Made by a program: the position numbers and the translations under genes
The notes under the pieces: model-generated
Told to the model about the DNA's origin: nothing
What the model saw: only the letters and a program-made list of their open reading frames with translations
The model's database searches: none
Source of the DNA: Tabrizicola thermarum
Lineage (GTDB): Bacteria > Pseudomonadota > Alphaproteobacteria > Rhodobacterales > Rhodobacteraceae
Assembly (NCBI RefSeq): GCF_003574395.1
Contig: NZ_QMJY01000083.1
Location: forward strand, 248,001-312,000
Length of the DNA: 64,000 nucleotides
Reading direction: 5' to 3'
In this document: positions 7,227 through 14,419 of the stretch, in pieces
Layout of the letters: every line of letters starts with the position of its first letter
Numbering within the stretch: the first letter of the stretch is position 1

Positions 7227-8897
7227 ATGTATTCCTATTCCGACTTCGACGAAGCCTTCGTCCGCGCCCGCGTCGCGCAGTTCAGCCAGCAGGTCGCGCG
7301 CCGTCTCGATGGCAGCCTGACCGAAGACGAATTCCGCCCTCTGCGCCTGATGAACGGGCTTTACCTGCAACTGCACGCCTACATGCTGCGGGTCGCGATC
7401 CCCTATGGCTCGCTGTCACCCCGCCAGATGCGGCAGCTGGCATACATTGCCGACACCTGGGACAAGGGCTATGGCCATTTCACCACCCGGCAGAACATCC
7501 AGTTCAACTGGCCGAGGCTGCCGGATGTGCCCGCAATCCTCGGCGCGCTTGCGGATGTCGAGATGCACGCCATCCAGACCTCCGGCAACTGCGTGAGGAA
7601 CGTCACCGCCGACCATTTCGCCGGTGCCGCGGCGGACGAGATCGCCGACCCCCGGCCCTATGCCGAGCTTCTGCGCCAATGGTCCACCGATCACCCGGAA
7701 TTCCAGTTCCTGCCGCGCAAGTTCAAGATCGCCATCACCGGCTCCCCCAACGACCGCGCCGTGACCAGGGCGCATGACATCGGCCTGCGCATGGTCCGCA
7801 ACGCGGCCGGAGAGCCGGGTTTCGAGGTCATCGTCGGCGGCGGCCTCGGCCGGACCCCCATGATCGGCGTCACCGTCCGCGACTTCCTGCCCGAGGCCGA
7901 CCTCCTGCCTTACGTCGAGGCAATTCTCAGCGTTTACAACACCTTGGGCCGCCGCGACAACAAGTACAAGGCGCGGATCAAGATCACCGTGCACGAGACC
8001 GGCCGCGAAGCGATCACCGAGATGATCGAGACCCGCTTTGCCGAGCTGCGCCCCCTCTTCGGCGGGGCCGACCAGAAGCTGCTGGCCGAGATCCGTCAGG
8101 CCTTCGCGCCCCCGGCCTTCCGCAACGCGCCGACGGATGCCTATGACGCCTTCTACAGGGCCGACCCGGTGTTCCGCGCCTGGGCCGACACCAACCTGAC
8201 CCGGCACCGCAACGACCAGTATGCCATCGTCACCATCAGCCTGAAGGCCCATGGCAGGACGCCGGGCGACGCCACCTCCGACCAGATGCGCCTCATCGCC
8301 GATCTTGCGGAAAGATATGGCCATTCCGACCTGCGGATCAGCCACGAACAGAACGTGATCCTGCCGCATGTCCACAAATCCGACCTGCCGGTGATCCACG
8401 CCGCACTGACGAAAGCCGGGCTTGCCACGGCGAATGTCGGCCTCCTCTCCGACATCATCGCCTGCCCCGGCATGGACTACTGCGCGCTGGCCACCGCCCG
8501 CTCGATCCCCGTGGCGCAGGAACTGGCCACCCATTTCGAGGCGCTGAAGCTGGAACACGAGATCGGCCCGCTGAAGATCAAGATTTCCGGCTGCATCAAC
8601 GCCTGCGGGCATCACCACGTGGGCCATATCGGCATCCTCGGGCTCGACCGTGCGGGGGTTGAGAACTACCAGATCACCCTTGGCGGCGACGGCACCGAGG
8701 ATGCGGTGATCGGCGAAAAGACCGGCCCCGGCTTTGCCTATGACGAGATCGTGCCCGCGATCGAACGCATCCTGCGCGCCTATCTCGACCTGCGGCTGGA
8801 GCCCGCGGAGACCTTCCTCCAGGCGTTCAGGCGCGTGGGGATGGAGCCGTTCAAGGTCGCGCTTTACGAGGCCGAAAGGGAACAGGATGCCGCGTGA
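7227..8897 (+). CDS. cysI: Assimilatory sulfite reductase, haemoprotein (nitrite/sulfite reductase family)
   Basis: Reduces sulfite to sulfide with six electrons using a coupled sirohaem-[4Fe-4S] centre. The 556-residue protein contains two ferredoxin-like half domains and the cluster ligands Cys413 and Cys419 (CPGMDYC, C-x5-C) plus Cys456 and Cys460 (CINAC, C-x3-C). Substrate-binding arginines are present in the TTRQNIQFNW and TSGNCVRN segments. The ATG at 7227 is the first in frame consistent with family length. It overlaps cysH by 11 bp. The cluster context (APS reductase, ferredoxin-NADP reductase) points to sulfite rather than nitrite, and to reduced ferredoxin as donor. Confidence 0.93.
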   Translation: MYSYSDFDEAFVRARVAQFSQQVARRLDGSLTEDEFRPLRLMNGLYLQLHAYMLRVAIPYGSLSPRQMRQLAYIADTWDKGYGHFTTRQNIQFNWPRLPDVPAILGALADVEMHAIQTSGNCVRNVTADHFAGAAADEIADPRPYAELLRQWSTDHPEFQFLPRKFKIAITGSPNDRAVTRAHDIGLRMVRNAAGEPGFEVIVGGGLGRTPMIGVTVRDFLPEADLLPYVEAILSVYNTLGRRDNKYKARIKITVHETGREAITEMIETRFAELRPLFGGADQKLLAEIRQAFAPPAFRNAPTDAYDAFYRADPVFRAWADTNLTRHRNDQYAIVTISLKAHGRTPGDATSDQMRLIADLAERYGHSDLRISHEQNVILPHVHKSDLPVIHAALTKAGLATANVGLLSDIIACPGMDYCALATARSIPVAQELATHFEALKLEHEIGPLKIKISGCINACGHHHVGHIGILGLDRAGVENYQITLGGDGTEDAVIGEKTGPGFAYDEIVPAIERILRAYLDLRLEPAETFLQAFRRVGMEPFKVALYEAEREQDAA

Positions 8898-9639
8898 CGG
8901 GCGCCATGAAGGCCCGGTGGCCGAGCGTGTCGCGGCGCTGAATGCGCGCTACAGGCATCATTCGGCCACCGCCGTGCTGGAACATGCATTGAAGGACGAT
9001 GACCTTGGTCAGGTTGCTCTGGTGTCGTCCTTCGGGGCGGAATCGGTCGTGCTTCTGCACCTGGTCAGCGTCATCGCGCCGGAAACGCCGGTGCTGTTCA
9101 TCGACACAAGGATGCTGTTTCAGGAAACGCTGGATTACCAACGGGACCTAGCAGAGAAGCTGAACCTCTGCGACATCCGCACGATCCGCGCCAACCCGAC
9201 CCGGGTCAGCTTCGAGGACCCCGACGGCACGCTGCACCAGTTCAACACCGACGCCTGCTGCAACGTTCGCAAGGTCGAACCGCTGGAACGCGCTCTGGCA
9301 CCTTTCGACGGCTGGATCACCGGGCGCAAGCGGTTCCAGAACGCCGACCGCGAGGCGCTGCAATTCTTCGAGAACGAAGGCGACCACCGGATCAAGGTCA
9401 ACCCGCTGGCCCATTGGGGCCGCGAGGACATCGAGGAATACATGGTCGAGAACCGCCTGCCCCGGCATCCGCTGGTGGCCAAGGGCTACCCTTCCATCGG
9501 CTGCGCGCCCTGCACGAGCCCGGTGAAGCCCGGCGAGGACCCGCGCGCGGGGCGCTGGCGCGGGCAGGCCAAGACCGAATGCGGCATCCATTTCATCGAC
9601 GGCAAGGCCGTTCGCACCCCAAGGGAGACCGCGGCATGA
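8887..9639 (+). CDS. cysH: Adenylyl-sulfate (APS) reductase, [4Fe-4S] type
   Basis: Reduces activated sulfate to sulfite with thioredoxin or glutaredoxin. The 250-residue protein has the nucleotide-binding PP-loop (VALVSSFGAES, 43-53), the cluster cysteine pairs Cys124-Cys125 (TDACCNV) and Cys206/Cys209 (GCAPCTSP), and the catalytic Cys232 in KTECGIH. Because the CC...CxxC set is complete, the enzyme should use APS rather than PAPS, unlike the E. coli enzyme. The start at 8887 overlaps the cysI stop, and the stop overlaps the next gene by ATGA, so the operon is tightly coupled. Confidence 0.95.
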   Translation: MPRDGRHEGPVAERVAALNARYRHHSATAVLEHALKDDDLGQVALVSSFGAESVVLLHLVSVIAPETPVLFIDTRMLFQETLDYQRDLAEKLNLCDIRTIRANPTRVSFEDPDGTLHQFNTDACCNVRKVEPLERALAPFDGWITGRKRFQNADREALQFFENEGDHRIKVNPLAHWGREDIEEYMVENRLPRHPLVAKGYPSIGCAPCTSPVKPGEDPRAGRWRGQAKTECGIHFIDGKAVRTPRETAA

Positions 9640-10037
9640 GCGTGATCGTGACCGATGCGGGCTTTGTCCCCGCCCCCGACCGCGGGATCGTGCCGCTGGC
9701 CGATCTGACCGACCAGACGGCGGTGGACCTTGCGAACACGGACGATCCCGCTGCACTGGCCGGTCACCTCGACCGGCTGCGGCTCATCCGCGTGGCCTTC
9801 CCGGCCTTCAACGACGGCCGCGCCTTCACCATCGCCCGCCGCCTGCGCGAGATGGGCTACAGGGGGCAGCTTCTGGCCAAGGGGCCGGTGATCGCCGACC
9901 AGTATGCCATGCTGCGCCGGGTGGGGTTCGACGGGGCCGAGATCCCGGACGACCTCGCCGCCCGCCAGCCCTGGGACCAATGGCAGTTCCGCGCCGACTG
10001 GCAGGCGCACCATTATCAGGCGCGCCTGCGCGCCTGA
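9636..10037 (+). CDS. DUF934 family protein of the sulfate assimilation operon
   Basis: A 133-residue protein of the DUF934 family, conserved next to cysI/cysH in proteobacteria. The central motif is seen: RLIRVAFPAFNDGRAFTIARR near 48-68, RGQLLAKGPVIADQ near 76-89, and the tail ending in YQARLR. No catalytic residues are known and the function is not established; experimental reports are limited to its link with sulfur assimilation. It starts within the cysH stop (ATGA) and ends 62 bp before fpr. Confidence 0.92.
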   Translation: MSVIVTDAGFVPAPDRGIVPLADLTDQTAVDLANTDDPAALAGHLDRLRLIRVAFPAFNDGRAFTIARRLREMGYRGQLLAKGPVIADQYAMLRRVGFDGAEIPDDLAARQPWDQWQFRADWQAHHYQARLRA

Positions 10038-10099
10038 CTTCCGCTTGACCTCGATCAACGCTAGACACGGAAAGCCGGTCTATGGCCGGGACGACCCTC

Positions 10100-10918
10100 A
10101 TGACCGAAGCGATGCTGATGAACGCCCCTGCCAAGCCCCACCTGCCCGACGCCCAGACCGTGACCCAGGTCCGGCACTGGACGGATCGCCTCTTTTCCTT
10201 CCGCGTCTCGCGCCCCGCGACGCTCCGGTTCCGGTCGGGCGAGTTCGTGATGATCGGCCTGCTGAACGACGACGGGAAGCCGCTTCTCCGGGCCTATTCC
10301 ATCGCCTCGCCGTCCTGGGACGAGGAGCTGGAGTTCTACTCGATCAAGGTCCCCGACGGACCGCTGACCAGCCGTCTCCAGCATATCCAGCCGGGCGACG
10401 AGATCATCCTGCGGCCGAAACCGGTGGGGACGCTGGTGATCGACGCGCTGCTACCGGGCAAGCGGCTGTGGTTCCTCGCGACGGGGACGGGGATCGCGCC
10501 CTTCGCCAGTCTGATGCGCGACCCGGAGGTCTACGAGAAGTTCGACCAGGTCATCATGATGCACACCTGCCGCGAGGTGGCAGAGCTGGAGTATGGGCGG
10601 CAGCTGGTGGAAAGCCTGAAGGACGACCCGCTGATCGGCGAGATGGTGCAGGGCAAGCTGCGCTACTATCCGACGACCACGCGGGAGGCTTTCCATCACA
10701 TGGGGCGGGTGACGGACAACCTGGCCTCGGGCAAGGTCTTCGCCGACCTCGGCCTGCCAAGGATGAACCCGGCGGAAGACCGGGCGATGGTCTGCGGGTC
10801 GCTGGCCTTCAACCTCGATGTGAAGGCGATCCTGGAGGGGTTCGGGCTGCGCGAGGGGGCCAATTCGGACCCCAAGGAATTCGTGGTCGAGAAGGCCTTC
10901 GTCGGCGACGGGATCTGA
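10100..10918 (+). CDS. fpr: Ferredoxin/flavodoxin-NADP(+) reductase
   Basis: FAD enzyme exchanging electrons between NADPH and ferredoxin/flavodoxin, here presumably feeding CysI. The FAD-binding motif RAYSIASPS (about 63-71), the NADP-binding LATGTGIAPFASLM (near 127-140) and the C-terminal FVVEKAFVGDGI are all present. The 272-residue form starting at 10100 (MTEAML) matches the length and N-terminus of the R. capsulatus enzyme as I recall it. An in-frame ATG at 10082 would add six residues. The tail without a terminal Tyr is typical of bacterial-class FNR. A strong terminator follows at 11005. Confidence 0.95.
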   Translation: MTEAMLMNAPAKPHLPDAQTVTQVRHWTDRLFSFRVSRPATLRFRSGEFVMIGLLNDDGKPLLRAYSIASPSWDEELEFYSIKVPDGPLTSRLQHIQPGDEIILRPKPVGTLVIDALLPGKRLWFLATGTGIAPFASLMRDPEVYEKFDQVIMMHTCREVAELEYGRQLVESLKDDPLIGEMVQGKLRYYPTTTREAFHHMGRVTDNLASGKVFADLGLPRMNPAEDRAMVCGSLAFNLDVKAILEGFGLREGANSDPKEFVVEKAFVGDGI

Positions 10919-11004
10919 CGCGCCGCGCGTGGCGCCTTATCGCCTGCCAATGATTTCAATGGGTTGAAAATTCGTGTTCATGCGGCGCTAACCAAGAAAG
11001 TACG

Positions 11005-11033
11005 GGCCGCGGGGTGATCCCTGCGGCCTTTTT
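11005..11033 (+). terminator. Rho-independent terminator after fpr
   Basis: A 10-bp stem (GGCCGCGGGG at 11005-11014 with CCCTGCGGCC at 11019-11028, one G-T wobble), a TGAT loop, and a TTTTT run at 11029-11033. It ends the cys operon transcript. Confidence 0.8.
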
Positions 11034-11058
11034 CACGGCTTGGCCACCCGCGCCGCGC

Positions 11059-11094
11059 AAAAGAAAAGGCCGCGAGGTTCACCCTCGCGGCCTT
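11059..11094 (-). terminator. Rho-independent terminator of the alanine-rich protein gene
   Basis: Perfect 12-bp stem (AAGGCCGCGAGG at 11066-11077 and its complement at 11083-11094) with a 5-nt loop. On the minus strand it is followed by TTCTTTT, giving a good intrinsic terminator 25 bp after the stop codon. Confidence 0.8.
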
Positions 11095-11118
11095 CGAGTG
11101 TCGGGTCAGGCCCGACGA

Positions 11119-11547
11119 TTACATGCCAAGCGCGGTCTTGATCTGCGCGATGGTGTCGGCGACCAGCGCCGGATTGGTGCGGGCGGCCTCGACAGCGGTC
11201 TTCAGCGTGGTCTTGGTCGCATCGTCCAGCGTCGAGCCGTCGATCAGGGCAACCACGGCATCGGCGTTGAAATTGGCCGGGTCAAGCGCGGCGGCGGCAT
11301 CGCCTGCCGCCTCGACCGTCGCGGAGGCAGCGGCGGCAGCTTCGTCAGCCGCCTTCTGAGCCGCCGCAGCAGCCTCTTCGGCGGCCTTCGCGGCAGCTTC
11401 CTCTGCGGCCTTGGCGGCGGCGGCGGCTTGTTCCTCGGCCATTTTCGCCTGAGCAGCGGCTTCCTGAGCAGGCTTGTAGCTGAACTGGTAGTAGCCGCCA
11501 GCGGCAAGAAGGACGACGATGGCGCCGATGATTACGGTTCTGTTCAT
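11119..11547 (-). CDS. Alanine-rich, membrane-anchored coiled-coil protein
   Basis: No known family recognised. The 142-residue product opens with a hydrophobic segment (residues 4-20, MNRTVIIGAIVVLLAAGGYY), which could be an uncleaved anchor. A long Ala/Glu/Lys/Gln-rich stretch (about 28-90) should form a helical coiled coil, and a small C-terminal domain follows (about 95-142, ALDPANFNADAVVALIDGS onward) that looks globular. The start at 11547 is fixed by AGGAGA 7 nt upstream. It has its own terminator, so it is monocistronic. The low-complexity composition resembles the repeat region of the OmpA-family protein at 14.4 kb, which may reflect convergence. Confidence 0.8.
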   Translation of the reverse strand: MNRTVIIGAIVVLLAAGGYYQFSYKPAQEAAAQAKMAEEQAAAAAKAAEEAAAKAAEEAAAAAQKAADEAAAAASATVEAAGDAAAALDPANFNADAVVALIDGSTLDDATKTTLKTAVEAARTNPALVADTIAQIKTALGM

Positions 11548-11691
11548 GTCATATTCTCCTATGACCGGGGGCAATGGCCCGGATTGGGGTCATATGGCAG
11601 TTTGGCCCGGGAATGAAAAGACCGACGGGTCCGGGCCTGTCGAAAAAGGCTGAAAGCCGCAGGATTCTTGACGAAACGCAGGTTGTCCGGG

Positions 11692-11720
11692 TTGCAGACC
11701 GGCCCGCGCTCGCCTAGATT
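11692..11720 (+). promoter_or_regulatory. Possible infC promoter
   Basis: TTGCAG at 11692-11697 and TAGATT at 11715-11720 with a 17-bp spacer. It lies just before the Shine-Dalgarno sequence (11742-11747), giving a leader of about 30 nt. Neither hexamer is perfect. Confidence 0.35.
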
Positions 11721-11755
11721 GCCGCCGCAAAATCAACCATCAAAGGACAACAGCC

Positions 11756-12295
11756 ATAGCCCGCAGACCTCACAATGCCCCGCCGCAACGCGAAACCGGT
11801 CCCCGCATCAACGACCGCATCCGCGCTCCGGAAATCCGCCTGATCGGCGCGGATGGCGAAAATGTCGGGGTCGTCACCCCGGCCCGGGCGTTGCAGATGG
11901 CCGAGGAAGCCGGGCTGGACCTGGTGGAAATCTCGCCGACCGCCGTTCCGCCGGTCTGCAAGATCATGGACTTCGGCAAGTTCAAGTACGAGACGCAGAA
12001 GCGCGAGGCCGAGGCCCGCAAGAAGCAGAAGATCATCGAGATCAAGGAGATCAAGTTCCGCCCCGGCACCGACACGCATGACTACGAGGTGAAGATGCGG
12101 TCGGTCGTGAAGTTCCTGGAGGAAGGCGACAAGGTGAAGATCACCCTGCGCTTCCGGGGCCGCGAAATGGCGCACCAGGAGCTTGGGCTTGAGCTGCTGA
12201 AGCGGGTCGAAGCCGATGTCGCCGAGATCGGCAAGATCGAGAGCTTTCCGCGTCTGGAAGGCCGACAGATGGTGATGATGATCGCGCCGAAGTAG
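11756..12295 (+). CDS. infC: Translation initiation factor IF-3 (AUA start codon)
   Basis: Binds the 30S subunit, prevents premature 50S joining and checks start-codon/initiator-tRNA pairing. The frame encodes the full IF3-N domain ([21 protein letters not shown]), the lysine-rich linker helix ([22 protein letters not shown]) and IF3-C up to MVMMIAPK, 179 residues. No ATG, GTG or TTG stands at the right place: the conserved N-terminus [16 protein letters not shown] is preceded by ATA at 11756, with AAAGGA at 11742-11747, 8 nt upstream. The first in-frame ATG (11891) would delete most of the N-domain. A rare start codon is the known basis of infC autoregulation in E. coli (AUU). Confidence 0.95.
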   Translation: MARRPHNAPPQRETGPRINDRIRAPEIRLIGADGENVGVVTPARALQMAEEAGLDLVEISPTAVPPVCKIMDFGKFKYETQKREAEARKKQKIIEIKEIKFRPGTDTHDYEVKMRSVVKFLEEGDKVKITLRFRGREMAHQELGLELLKRVEADVAEIGKIESFPRLEGRQMVMMIAPK

Positions 12296-12318
12296 GATCG
12301 GTCAGAGGACGGACGAAG

Positions 12319-12344
12319 CGGGGGCCCAGGCGGCCCCCGTGTTC
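12319..12344. terminator. Shared hairpin between convergent infC and molybdopterin-binding gene
   Basis: Eight-bp GC stem CGGGGGCC (12319-12326) and GGCCCCCG (12332-12339) with a CAGGC loop. Only a weak T-rich run follows (TGTTCATT), so termination may be inefficient or Rho-assisted. It lies in the 47-bp gap of a convergent pair and could serve both. Confidence 0.5.
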
Positions 12345-13344
12345 ATTCGGGCTTCGCCTCGCGCAGCCGACCGCGCGCGGGGCTTTCCTTCAGAAGTCCG
12401 CCGACCCCCATTGCGGCAATATCCGCAGCGGTGACGGGCACGCCGCAGATCAGCCGCTCCATCACCCAGTCGGCGCCGTTCAGGGCGGGGCTGCGGGCGC
12501 AGCCGGGCAGGCCGATGACCGGAGTGGCGCGCATCTCGCCCAGAAACAGGAGGTTGCCGGGATCGACCGGCATCCCGAAACGGTCGACCCGTCCCCCTGC
12601 CCTGCGGACGGCCTGCGGGGCCACGTCCTGCGGGTCCGAGGTGGCCGAAGCGGTCAGGATCAGGATCAGCTCGGCATCGCAGACCGAGTCCAGCGTGGCG
12701 GCAAGGTCATCCTCGCGGTGGGGGCTGTGCAGATGGGACACGAGGCGCGCGCCCAGCCTGGCCAGCCGTTGCGTGATCGCATCGGGGTCAAGGCGCCGCG
12801 CGGCGGGGTCGGTGTGGGTTTCGACCAGCGTCACCCGCGTGAGCCGTGCCGGACGCAGGCGCAGCGCCCCGGCCCCCTTCGCACAGGCCCTGGCGACCGA
12901 GGCGGCGGCGACCCCGTAGGCGATGACCTTGATCGTGGCCGCCATCTCGCCCGCCGCCAGCCGCTGCAAATGCGGCACGGTGGCCAGAGTGAGCATCGGA
13001 TCGACCGCGTTCAGCGCATCGACCCTGGCCGCCGCAACGTCGCAGAGGCCCGGCGCGCGGGCGTGCAGGTTGACCCGTCCCGTCCCGACCGGGCGCAGGT
13101 CAAGGCCGGCCTGCTGCGGGTCCGGCACCAGGGCCCGGGCGATGGCCAGCGCGGCGGCGTCCTCGTGCAGGTCGGTGGGGTCAAGGCGGGCCACGGTGAC
13201 TTCGGCATGGCCCGCCGCACGCAGCCGGGCGATTTCGCCCGCGTCGAGCAGGCAGCCCTTGCGCAGGCGGCCTTCGGGCAGGGCGACGGAATGGGCCAGG
13301 ATCGCGCCTTCGGCCTGGGCCAGGGGAACGGGGCCGAAGCGCAT
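12343..13344 (-). CDS. Molybdopterin-binding protein (MoCF/MoeA-like domain)
   Basis: A 333-residue protein with a MoCF biosynthesis/MoaB-MogA-like fold in its C-terminal half. The signature ILTASATSDPQDVAPQAVRR near 228-247 and GMPVDPGNLLFLGEM near 255-269 match molybdopterin-binding proteins found beside XdhC in alphaproteobacteria. In several relatives this domain is fused to a MobA-like nucleotidyltransferase; here the protein ends without it and no mobA gene is adjacent. Probable role: handling or modifying molybdenum cofactor for a xanthine-dehydrogenase-type enzyme. Its start overlaps the xdhC stop by one base (TGATG). Confidence 0.82.
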   Translation of the reverse strand: MRFGPVPLAQAEGAILAHSVALPEGRLRKGCLLDAGEIARLRAAGHAEVTVARLDPTDLHEDAAALAIARALVPDPQQAGLDLRPVGTGRVNLHARAPGLCDVAAARVDALNAVDPMLTLATVPHLQRLAAGEMAATIKVIAYGVAAASVARACAKGAGALRLRPARLTRVTLVETHTDPAARRLDPDAITQRLARLGARLVSHLHSPHREDDLAATLDSVCDAELILILTASATSDPQDVAPQAVRRAGGRVDRFGMPVDPGNLLFLGEMRATPVIGLPGCARSPALNGADWVMERLICGVPVTAADIAAMGVGGLLKESPARGRLREAKPE

Positions 13345-14330
13345 CAGCGGCGCAGGCTCTCGATGATCTGCGCCATGATGCTGACCGCGATTTCGGCCGG
13401 GGTCTTGGCGCCGATGTCCAGGCCGACCGGAGCGTGGATCTTCGCGATCTGGTCGGGGGTGAAGCCCTCGGCGGTCAGGCGGTCGACGCGTCTGGCATGG
13501 GTGCGGGTGGACCCCAGGCAGCCCAGATAGAAGGCGGGGGAGGTCAGCGCGTGGCGGATCGCGGGGTCGTCGAGTTTCGGGTCATGGGTCAGCGTGACGA
13601 TGGCGGTGCGCGCATCGGGGTTGAGCTGCGCAAGAGCCTCGTCCGGCCAGTCGTCGAGGATCGTCTCGCCGGGGAAGCGGTCGGCGGAGCCGAAGGCGCC
13701 GCGGGGGTCGATCAGCGTGGGGGCAAAGCCGCAGGTGCGGGCGATCTGGAGCAGCGGCTGGGCGATATGCACCGCGCCGACGACGATCAGGCGCAGGGGC
13801 GGGTTGTGGATGGCGATGAAGCGGCCGTCCTCCTCCATCCCCGAGCGGTCGGACTTGAAGCGGGCGTCGGCGGCGGGGTCTTCGCCGGGGGCGACGAGGC
13901 GGCGGGTCCAGGTGGCGGGGGTGGTGACGACGGCCAGAGCGCGGGGGGCGGCGCGGGCGGCGACGAGATCGGCGAGCAGGGTCTCGGGCAGGGCCTCGGC
14001 CCCCTCGCCCACGGGTTCGACGAGGACGCGGATGGTGCCGCCACAGGCAAGCCCCGCGGCAAAGGCGGTTTCGTCCGAGACGCCGAAGGTCAGGACGCGG
14101 GACTTGCGGTCGGCAAGGGCATCCAGCGCCTCGGTGATGACCGCGCCTTCGACGCAGCCGCCCGAGACGGAGCCGACCATCTCGCCCGTCCCGGAAATGG
14201 CAAGCTGGCTACCGGCCTGGCGGGGGGCCGAGCCCCAGGTCTCGATCACGGTGGCGAGGGCGGCTCCCTTGCCGGCGCGGTGCCAGGCGAGGGCGGCTTC
14301 GGGGACAAGGTCGTGGCTGGCGCGGGTCAT
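13344..14330 (-). CDS. XdhC-family molybdenum cofactor maturation factor
   Basis: Cytoplasmic chaperone that binds molybdenum cofactor, supports its sulfuration and inserts it into xanthine-dehydrogenase/CO-dehydrogenase type enzymes. The 328-residue protein has the N-terminal XdhC_CoxI domain (GAALATVIETWGSAPRQAGS near 21-40, SVSGGCVEGAV near 54-64) and a C-terminal Rossmann domain (LRLIVVGAVHIAQPL near 180-194). The start at 14330 is the family start. It is translationally coupled to the downstream molybdopterin-binding gene. No structural molybdenum-hydroxylase gene is present in the window. Confidence 0.92.
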   Translation of the reverse strand: MTRASHDLVPEAALAWHRAGKGAALATVIETWGSAPRQAGSQLAISGTGEMVGSVSGGCVEGAVITEALDALADRKSRVLTFGVSDETAFAAGLACGGTIRVLVEPVGEGAEALPETLLADLVAARAAPRALAVVTTPATWTRRLVAPGEDPAADARFKSDRSGMEEDGRFIAIHNPPLRLIVVGAVHIAQPLLQIARTCGFAPTLIDPRGAFGSADRFPGETILDDWPDEALAQLNPDARTAIVTLTHDPKLDDPAIRHALTSPAFYLGCLGSTRTHARRVDRLTAEGFTPDQIAKIHAPVGLDIGAKTPAEIAVSIMAQIIESLRR

Positions 14331-14370
14331 GGCGCAAGTATGCGACCAGGGCCGGGGGTTTGCCACAGAA

Positions 14371-14400
14371 ATGAACGCGCCGCAGGGGGACCTGCGGCGC
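14371..14400 (-). terminator. Terminator-like hairpin after the OmpA-family gene
   Basis: Perfect 10-bp stem GCGCCGCAGG (14377-14386) and CCTGCGGCGC (14391-14400) with a GGGA loop, 20 bp past the stop of the minus-strand OmpA gene. On the minus strand it is followed by GTTCATTTC, a weak U-tract. It may separate ompA from xdhC transcription. Confidence 0.55.
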
Positions 14401-14419
14401 GACTTTGGTAGGGGGCCGG

